Origin: Lumbricus rubellus
Taxonomy: Eukaryota; Annelida; Clitellata; Crassiclitellata; Lumbricidae
Assembly: GCA_945859605.1 (NCBI GenBank)
Contig: OX243827.1
Location: 7,245,927-7,309,926, forward strand
DNA length: 64,000 nt
Reading direction: 5' to 3'
This document shows positions 36,266 through 64,000 of this stretch, piece by piece; the first letter of the stretch is position 1; every line of letters begins with the position of its first letter. Made by a program: the position numbers and the translations under genes. Under the pieces are notes generated by a model that was not told the DNA's origin, ran no database searches, and was given only the letters and a program-made list of their open reading frames with translations.

Positions 36266-37144
36266 CAGGGTGGGCAAAAAGACTCCGTAAGGGTTTATCC
36301 CAATATCTTCAAAAAAGAAAGATTCAATTACATAATGCCCAAGAAATAGAAAGACGACCGATTTAATTAAATTTCATCTGAAATAATTGTTATCAATTAG
36401 CCTTGATATTGCCAGATAATCCTTATTGTTATTTTATTTTTAAAAAAGAAACAGGTACCAGCCGCTGTAGTCACTGTGGTCACGTTAGAAGATGACGATC
36501 AAGCTGGTCAGATTAATAATTTTGTTCTTAAAGCATTGAAGTTCAAATTCATAAAAAATGAAAATGGTCAAGGTGTCACTGTAGACTCAGGCAGGGCTGT
36601 TTTTAAGGAATTTTTAGAACTGCACAACTCCTGCTTTCCTTTCCCATTCTCCATGGTAAATTACTTCCAATCGGTGAATATTGACCTTTTTGATAGTTTT
36701 AACTGCATAGAAGTGCTTTTACAACTGCACAAACCCATTTAGAACTGCACATTTTGTGTACAACTGCACGTTAAACTGACAAAATGTGTATTCAGACAAT
36801 TCGTGAGCAAGGTCCTGGAGCTAAAGCTATAATCAACTCTTATAACTTTGATGAATGATGAGAGCGCAGAAATTAAGAGTTAAATTGAGCGTTAAGAAAT
36901 TTGCCGTTGATGAAAGGACTCAAAGGAGATCGGCTCAATGTCAATTGCTTTGTCTTCATTGGGAAAAGCCAATGGCCCCAAATCTCCGGAATTGAACCCG
37001 ATGGATTATCATTTATCAAGTGTGAAGACTGAAGAGCTATGCTGGAGAAATAACACAATCTACAACAAGCCAACAACACCAAAACCAAGAGCGAGGTCGA
37101 AGGAAAGAGTGCTGGATATCATGAGTAGGCTACCAAAAGTTTAA
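36266..37144 (+). mobile_element. mariner-like remnant with nested dispersed repeat
   Basis: It starts TA|CAGGGTGGGCAAAAAG, a mariner-type end. It then resembles the centre of the 22.5-kb element (AAAAAAGAAACAGGTACCAG). Two transposase-like pieces remain on the + strand: IREQGPGAKAIINSYNFDE near 36800 and KSPELNPMDYHL near 36975-37010, the latter being the S-P-x-L-N-P-x-D-Y signature around the last catalytic Asp. A 190-bp foreign repeat interrupts it (36574-36780). No matching right end was found. Confidence 0.
36574..36780 (-). repeat. Dispersed 190-bp repeat, copy 1 (inverted relative to copy 2)
   Basis: Its reverse complement aligns with 47283-47470. Shared words include AAAATGTGCAGTT, GTAGAAGCACTTCT-like, AAAAAGGTCA, GATTGGAAG and AATTTACCATG, and both end near AAAAACAGC(C/T)CTG. 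Short TGCAGTTGTA words recur within it. Confidence 0.
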
Positions 37145-37149
37145 TGGGC

Positions 37150-38045
37150 AGTGACAACCAAATCATGATCGTTTTGGTCTTGAATTGCGATATAGGCTAA
37201 ATGCCTCTAAAGATATTAAATGATTTTTCTTTTGTAATCATTTCATGGTGTAGGCCTACTTTATATGACTAAATACCTTAGTAAAAATGACTATAATCAT
37301 TAGATCTCAAATTTATTATAATATAAAAGTTGCAAACTTTTAGTTAGACTAATTTTTGGTCAAGGCGAAAACAAAACAGCGTAGATAAAAGAAAGCTCAT
37401 CCAATATTTTTTTAGTTATTAGTGAAGAAAGTGACAGTAACCAAATCAGCAACTATCTTCCGCAATGGACAGAATACCATGGTATATAATTATAACTACA
37501 CATCCGCACCTCAACGGTATAAGTAGACGTTTTCTCTTCTTAAAACAGGTGTTGCCTCTATACATAGAATAAGCATTAAGGAAAAGTGACTGTATAGGCC
37601 TACGCCTATATATACCAATAATATTATTGGACATAACGCAAGACAATTGCTTTCTATTATTCTTTATGAGTTGGGTTGATAGTGCATGCATGGACGCTAA
37701 AAATTAATACTATTTAATCGCTACTTATTTCACTGATGTTAAACTGAAGCACAAGAGAAGCGAATGTGAGATTGACGCCATATTGCGAAATGTGAGTTTT
37801 GTGTGAAAGCCTAAGAAGAACAATTCCACTTTGATTCCAAGTCCGGTATAATAGCTGCTGTTGAAAGGTTGTTCAGCGACTCACCACAAAATTAATATTG
37901 ACAAACCGTCTGACGAGACCCTTGATCGTCTGCAGGTATATGCCTATACATTCTTTTCTTACGATTCAGGTGCAAATTTAATTATGCGCATCATCATTGT
38001 CATGCAAGAGTAGGGCTAACCAAAGTCATTGGTGAGTCTTATAAT
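37150..38045. other. AT-rich unassigned sequence
   Basis: No gene recognised. A short stretch at 37850-37930 (ATAGCTGCTGTTGAAAGG, then TTGACAAACCGTCTG) has a transposase-like feel but cannot be assigned. Confidence 0.
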
Positions 38046-38049
38046 TGAA

Positions 38050-39465
38050 GTGCATTGTATTGTAGCCTATTGCATTGCATTGTATTGTATTGCATTGTAT
38101 TGCATTGAATTGTATTGCATTGCATTGTATTGTATTTCATTGTATTGTATTGCATTGTATTGCATTGTATTGTATTGTATTGTATTGTATTGCATTGCAT
38201 TGTATTGCATTGTATTGCATTGTATTGCATTGCATTGTATTGCATTGTATTGCATTGTATTGTATTGCATTGTATTGCATTGTATTGTTTTGCATTGTAT
38301 TGCATTGTATTGCATTGAATTGTATTGCATTGCATTGTATTGTATTTCATTGTATTGTATTGTATTGCATTGTATTGCATTGCATTGTATTGTATTGTAT
38401 TGTATTGTATTGCATTGCATTGTATTGCATTGTATTGCATTGTATTGCATTGCATTGTATTGCATTGTATTGCATTGTATTGTTTTGCATTGTACTGTTT
38501 TGCATTGTATTGCATTGTATTGCATTGAATTGTATTGCATTTCATTGTATTGCATTGCATTGCATTGTATTGTATTGCATTGTATTGCATTGTATTGCAT
38601 TGTATTGTTTTGCATTGTATTGCATTGTATTGCATTGCATTGTATTGCATTGTATTGCATTGTATTGTTTTGCATTGTATTGTTTTGCATTGTATTGCAT
38701 TGTATTGCATTGAATTGTATTGCATTTCATTGTATTGCATTGCATTGCATTGTATTGTATTGCATTGTATTGCATTGTATTGCATTGTATTGTTTTGCAT
38801 TGTATTGCATTGTATTGTATTGTATTGTATTGTATTGTATTGCATTGCATTGTATTGTATTGCATTGTATTGTATTGCATTGCATTGCATTGTATTGTAT
38901 TGTATTGTTTTGCATTGTATTGCATTGTATTGTATTGTATTGTATTGCATTGCATTGTATTGCATTGTATTGCATTGTATTGCATTGCATTGTATTGCAT
39001 TGTATTGCATTGCATTGTATTGCATTGTATTGCATTGCATTGTATTGAATTGTATTGCATTGCATTGTATTGTATTTCATTGTATTGTATTGTATTGCAT
39101 TGCATTGCATTGTATTGTATTGCATTGTATTGCATTGTATTGCATTGTATTGTATTGCATTGCATTGTATTGAATTGTATTGCATTGCATTGTATTGTAT
39201 TTCATTGTATTGTATTGTATTGCATTGTATTGCATTGCATTGTATTGTATTGTATTGTATTGTATTGTATTGCATTGCATTGCATTGTATTGCATTGCAT
39301 TGTATTGTATTTCATTGTATTGTATTGTATTGCATTGTATTGCATTGCATTGTATTGTATTTCATTGTATTGTATTGCATTGCATTGCATTGCATTGTAT
39401 TGCATTGCATTGCATTGTATTGCATTGTATTGCATTGTATTGCATTGCATTGCATTGCATTGTAT
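38050..39465. repeat. Pentanucleotide satellite (TTGCA/TTGTA)n, about 1.4 kb
   Basis: The block is almost entirely five-base units that differ at one position, C or T (TTGCA, TTGTA). Rare variants are TTGAA, TTTCA and TTGTTTTGCA. The TTGAA marker recurs at 38106, 38316, 38526, 38711, 39046 and 39171, all at multiples of five, the first three exactly 210 apart, so higher-order units exist. The array stays open in all three + frames and several - frames because no unit forms a stop. These frames are not genes. Confidence 0.
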
Positions 39466-39479
39466 GTTGATGCATCATT

Positions 39480-39866
39480 GTTTCCATTAGCAATGTCTTT
39501 CTTACTTACTAGTAGGCCTAGTACTTTAGTAGGACTAAATTACTTTCTTGCACACATTATATTAGCCTACATAGATTGAAAGTGAAACAGTCATTGACTT
39601 TCTCTGTATTATTACCTTTGCTATTGTGATATATTTCAAGTTTGTCAAAAAGTTTCTTAAAAGGTGAAAAAAGTTTAGCTAAATATTCTTATCCGGCTAA
39701 CTTATTTACAAAATCGTTTGCCAACTTTTAGACAACCTTCTTTATCTTATTCAAACAAATAGCTACAGTTTAAATAAACAGAATTGGTTGCATGCCCCCT
39801 CTGCTTCGAACCTCTGCGCATCATCCATCATACCTTCCAGTGACCAGCATCATCAGTCACTCACAG
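39480..39866. other. Unassigned sequence between two satellites
   Basis: It is AT-rich, with no gene or element recognised. Confidence 0.
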
Positions 39867-40022
39867 GGTGAGAATTTCCGGGGGTGGGGGGTTTCAACCC
39901 CCAGTGGGTTTCAACCCCCCAGTCTTTCTTAGAGCCCCATATTAAAGTCTGTTTTTTACACCCCGATTCCAAGTGGATAATGGCCCAACCCCCCAGTTAT
40001 TTTTCCACAATTCTTACACTGG
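39867..40022 (+). repeat. Dispersed repeat copy 2 (about 150 bp)
   Basis: It matches 24204-24350. This copy has a local duplication of GTTTCAACCCCC(C)AGT (39891-39922). Confidence 0.
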
Positions 40023-41128
<1,106 letters not shown>

Positions 41129-41129
41129 C

Positions 41130-42311
41130 GCTGCTTCACACCCTCTCCTTCTCCATCCCACCGCGTCCACCCCACCAATCACCCGACCCACCAACCCTTC
41201 GACCGCCGGTCCGTGCCTGTCATCGCTCCGTCCAGTCTCACCCATCACCCGCCCGGACGCGAGAGAGAGAGAGAGGGAGCAACACACGAGGTATACTACG
41301 CTGCTACCCCGAACAGCAACGCTGCAGGTACTGGGGTTCGCGTTACCTACACCCGGCCTCCTTCGCTGCCTCCGACGCCGCGAACTACGATCAACGGTTT
41401 TGTTATTAGCGAGAATTGAAACGTGAAACGACTAATGCGATCCTCTAAACGTCTGACGCTATCCAGATCCACACCACGGATGGACGGACGGACGGACGGA
41501 TTGGGGGTCGGTGGTGGTGGTGGTGGTGGTGGTGGCGGCGGCGGTGGTATCTCGCCTCACCGCGGGAGGGCCCAAGCGTCGGGGCCTCTCGCAGATTTAC
41601 ACATCGGATAGGTTTGCAGTGGGAGGTTCGCCACCAACACGTTCGCCTGCTATTGTTATTTGCGGCGGAGGCGGCGGAGGCATCTACTCTCGACCAATCA
41701 ACGACAAATTAGCGGGTTTAAAGTGATGGCCTACTTGGCCCGATGGGGCGGCACTCCAGCCTCCGAATCCGCCGCCGCCGCCGAATCCGCCGATGATGCT
41801 GGGAGCAGAGCGCGACGTTTGAGTCCGTCTTCGCAGCCGACCGACCGACCAACCGACCAGGAGGCAGGTGCACGAACTTCTAATCATCCGGCCGTCGGTA
41901 AAACTTGGCGGAAACTCTGGAGCGCGTAGTTTGTCCCTTGATATTATGTGACGGCGACGACTATTTAGGGTTCAGTCCTCAGATAATTATGAGCTCGGAT
42001 GACTTGAAGTCTGTAATTGTTTGAATTATTGGAGCAATTAACTGAACTCAAAAGAGCGTCTTAATCTTTTTGTCTCACCTGCTGCATGGAAGTTACTAAA
42101 CGGAGATAATAAGTTTGGAACAACGAGTAGTAATAAAAGCACATCGTGCTACAAGCAATCTGAGTAATTATAGGCTGTTGAAGTTTTCGTAGAGGCCATT
42201 TAACATTTATTTTAATTTGCGCTACATAAGATAGCGCTAAAAGTTCCTTAATCCTGTGCCATCGAACGCGCATCATTAGTTGCAAATAAGTTGAACCGTT
42301 TCGTCTGAGTC
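41130..42311 (+). promoter_or_regulatory. HLX: CpG-rich region upstream of HLX (candidate promoter and 5' UTR)
   Basis: Immediately after the TCA array the base composition shifts to GC-rich with many CpGs (41150-41930), including a GGT/GGC run at 41511-41548. It then returns to AT-rich DNA up to the start codon. No clear TATA box was found. Location directly 5' of exon 1 is the main reason to consider it the promoter region; the transcription start cannot be placed. Confidence 0.
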
Positions 42312-61145
<18,834 letters not shown>

Positions 61146-61545
61146 TTATTGCAAACATTATTCGACCATTCAAAAGCAATAATTATGTGGCAAAACTGAC
61201 ATAATTATATTAATATCGTTATTTTATTTAATACTCCTTTGTTAATTGGTCTATCGTATAGATGTTAATTGTTACTTAGGAGAAAAGTCGCCTATTTCTA
61301 GTCCGATCGATGCCTTTTAGTCTATAGTGCCTATTTTAAGAATCTCAGAGGTAGCCTAAAGTATACAGGTCGTATACAAGGACAACTGTGGTTACCTCCA
61401 CATGTGTACTATTGTGTAGATTACGTATACCTTTGGCTACATCAGTTTTCGGCCATCCTCCTCCTAGACTATATAGGAGGATAAAGTCAATCAGCGCTTG
61501 CATAATTATTAAAAATGCGCTAGAATAAGTGCCTAGATACATGCA

Positions 61546-61636
61546 AAAGACATACATACATGCATACATATATGCATGCATGCATACATACATACATACA
61601 TACATACATACATACATACATACATACATACATACA

Positions 61637-61670
<34 letters not shown>

Positions 61671-61902
61671 CATATATGCATACATACATACATACATATA
61701 TACAAATATGCATACATACATACATACATACATACATACATACATACATACATACATACATACATACATACATACATACATACATACATACATACATACA
61801 TACATACATACATACATACATACATACATACATACATACATACATACATACATACATACATACATACATTCATACATACATACATACATACATACATACA
61901 TG
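61546..61902. repeat. ACAT tetranucleotide array
   Basis: Long, nearly pure CATA units with a few TATA and TGCA interruptions lie about 400 bp after the HLX stop. Open frames are artefacts. Confidence 0.
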
Positions 61903-62223
61903 AATATATGTTTGTATGTAACTGTATACTTGTCTATATATAAAATTTGTAATAGGATGTGCCTCTGTGTTGAGTCTTCCTAACACCTTATTAATTAACC
62001 AACCGATTGTTTAACGACTTGAAATATTAGACCCAATGCCCTCGCCACATAATTTGTTGTACTTCCAGAAAAAGCAAAACTGTTGCGAGATGACAAATAT
62101 CTCACTTTCATATCGATATGTATACCAATCGATGTTTTGTAGCGCACCTTTTTTTTAGTTTACTGAATATAGGCCTACATACTTATTACATACATATATA
62201 ACTGTCTGTTTATGCATTTGTTT

Positions 62224-62547
62224 TATTAAACGATAACGTAGTATACACGTACGTCGTATAGTCCATGCATCCATGTATCCACATCTCCATTCTTCCTTAT
62301 CATGCAATAACATGATGTATACGGAAGAATTAATCATTGCCATGGATATGTATATCCTCACCCTGGCACACTCTACTTTGTCCTCACTTTAGATATTGCA
62401 CATACCAGACATTTCTTTAAACAAATAATCAAAAACGTAGACTTCGAGAACATGCATGTATATATGATGCACCATGGGACAATCCCTAGAAGTTTGTGTT
62501 GGGACGCAGCTGCTTATATCCCCAATACTTCAGGTGCATTTAATAAA
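62224..62547 (+). terminator. HLX: Candidate poly(A) signals for HLX
   Basis: ATTAAA lies at about 62225 and AATAAA at 62542-62547. Both lie downstream of the HLX stop on the same strand. Which is used cannot be told. Confidence 0.
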
Positions 62548-62807
62548 AAATCATTGTAAATTTCTACAGTGTTTTCCATTATAATAAGACATTTTATTCA
62601 GATGAAAGCTGAAAATGCTATATAGAATTATAAATTGTGAAAATTTTGAAAATTATAAGCAATGGGAAAGGGACAGTTTTTGGAGTCTTAAGCGACGACT
62701 ATCAGCACTTAGGCTAAATAATGACCAATTTTGTTAAGATGACATCTTCAACTGCTGCAATTACATTTATAGGAAATTTAAAACAGTGACTCCGCCCCCT
62801 ACTATGA

Positions 62808-63535
62808 GTGTAGGACATTATCCCCCCCCGGACAAAAGCCCCCCGGACATAGTCCCCCCGGACATTAGCCCCTCCGATTTTTGCTAGGACATTAGCCCCC
62901 CGGACATTAGCCCCCCCTTCTTGTGCAAATCATCGAATAGTGCCATAACTGATAACTTGTCAATGGCATTGGCATGCATACGAAACTTCTTAGTGTCATT
63001 TAGGTTCTAATTGTGTCAGTAGGCATAGACTTGTATTCGAAATGAACGACTGGGAATCGTATGTAGGGCCTATACAGTCTATGCCTATTTGTTTAGTGTG
63101 CTGCAACCAAGGTTTGTCAACGTTAGTTAGGGTGCGTTTCAGCTTCGTAGGATTATTAGTGTCGTGTCAATTCAAAGGTTTGTTAACGTCATTTAATTAT
63201 ACGTCTGAGCCCCCCCGCCGGACATACGCGTCGTCGACAAGGGAACAATAGTTTTTAGACTTTAAACTTCATATAAAATTCACAAACTTTAGTTTTTTAC
63301 ATTTATGAGAGACTTTACACAATGAGTTGTTCTACAATTAATGCCTTTAAATGTTTCATAATATGCATATTAAACCTCCAATTAACATATTCTCACAATG
63401 TTAAACTAATGTGCAATGTATGTCTGGGGGGCTAATGTCCTACCTCGGGGGGGCTAATGTCCGGGGGGGCTAATGTCCGGGGGGCTAATGTCCGGGGGGG
63501 CTAATGTCCAGGGGGGCTAATGTCCGTTCCCCCCC
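62808..63535. mobile_element. Foldback element D: inverted arrays of 15-16-bp GGACATTAGCCCCCC units
   Basis: The left end has GGACATTATCCCCCCCC, GGACAAAAGCCCCCC, GGACATAGTCCCCCC, GGACATTAGCCCCTCC and two further GGACATTAGCCCCCC units (to 62910). The right end (63424-63525) has six inverse copies, GGGGGGCTAATGTCC. The ~510-bp interior has no known coding content. CCCCCTACTAT flanks the element on both sides (62795-62805 and 63531-63541) and may be a target duplication. The architecture is the same as element B. Confidence 0.
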
Positions 63536-63544
63536 TACTATAGG

Positions 63545-64000
63545 TCCCTTTTCGCCTCGCCGATCGTCCTACGGCCGATGAATCATCAACCCAAATCCAG
63601 GACCAAGTCTTCACCATAGTATTTTCGGCAAATACCGAACTATTTACTGTAGGTCTATTTATTTAATCAGTTTCATTAATCGACATAACATCGAGCTCAT
63701 TAAAACTAACAAGGACAAACGACAATTTATTACATGCGCATGCGCACCGTTAAGACTGTCGAATATTTTATAAACGCTATTCGTGATAGCACCGCAATTT
63801 AAATTTATCGAACAAAAAACTTCCCTTTGCCGTATAAAATCCCTTTTCAATAAATTACTGCAAATACTGTAAGTATAATTGGCCATCAGCCGGGTGAAAG
63901 TTATTTAAAGCCGCAGCTCAGTGTGACATGTAGGCCTAAAGTTTACAAAGCTCATATCAGCCTGCGAATTGCAACATAACTCTTTCCAGATAATATAGAC
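63545..64000. other. Unassigned sequence at window end
   Basis: The 75-codon minus-strand frame at 63659-63886 has no family resemblance. Nothing else recognised. Confidence 0.

Larger units (their letters stand above)
61146..62805 (+). other. Downstream of HLX: likely 3' UTR, with candidate poly(A) signals
   Basis: After the stop at 61145 the DNA is AT-rich and contains a long tetranucleotide array (61546-61902). An ATTAAA lies at about 62225 and an AATAAA at 62542-62547; either could end the transcript. No coding potential is visible. Confidence 0.

Noticed and set aside
38029..39490. Open frames of up to 339 codons on both strands
   Set aside because: They are read-throughs of the TTGCA/TTGTA satellite, which contains no stop in several frames. 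The peptides are pure repeats (LYCIALHCIV type).

Overview
The window looks like intergenic and genic DNA from a marine invertebrate animal, most likely a deuterostome and possibly an echinoderm. The reasons are a spliced homeobox gene of the HLX (H2.0-like) family with animal GT-AG introns, very abundant simple-sequence DNA, many cut-and-paste transposons, decayed LINE reverse transcriptases, and foldback elements whose ends are arrays of 15-bp units, an architecture known from sea urchin TU elements. The palindrome TAGGCCTA recurs more than thirty times. Species cannot be fixed from the sequence alone.

Only one host gene can be supported. It is an HLX orthologue on the + strand in four coding exons (42312-43296, 52716-53219, 55345-55553, 60606-61145). 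The exons join in compatible phases to a 745-residue protein. It carries an eh1-like repressor motif at the end of exon 1, a His/Pro/Gln-rich exon 2, and a complete homeodomain split by an intron between homeodomain positions 44 and 45. A CpG-rich stretch lies just upstream (41130-42311).

The left two thirds (1-41 kb) is a transposon and satellite landscape. In order it holds: a 197-bp tandem duplication; a short piggyBac-like element beside a LINE tail; a large foldback element (3.07-4.90 kb) abutting a mariner-like element (4.92-6.14 kb); an AT-rich quiet zone (6.1-12.7 kb) with one hAT MITE; a SINE-like tail; a small hAT MITE; a 1.2-kb palindrome; a broken LINE; a second long-inverted-repeat mariner (22.5-23.7 kb); and a series of trinucleotide, tetranucleotide and minisatellite arrays (27.8-30.4 kb). 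These are followed by a nested hAT (31.3-32.6 kb), a second 15-bp-unit foldback (33.9-34.5 kb), a mariner remnant with a nested repeat (36.3-37.1 kb), a 1.4-kb pentanucleotide satellite (38.05-39.46 kb) and a 1.1-kb TCA array.

The HLX introns are equally rich. Intron 1 holds a mariner remnant, four hAT-type elements with 8-bp target duplications, two LINE 3' ends and several microsatellites. Intron 2 holds an array related to the foldback interior. Intron 3 holds a 1217-bp mariner with a recognisable but internally deleted transposase. A third clear foldback with 15-bp units lies downstream of HLX (62.8-63.5 kb).

The strongest unusual signal is a set of foldback elements with unrelated interiors. 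Their ends are inverted arrays of 14-16-bp units that share a GACA-type core but differ in flanking bases. The second is a set of seven hAT-like insertions whose target duplications can be read to the base.
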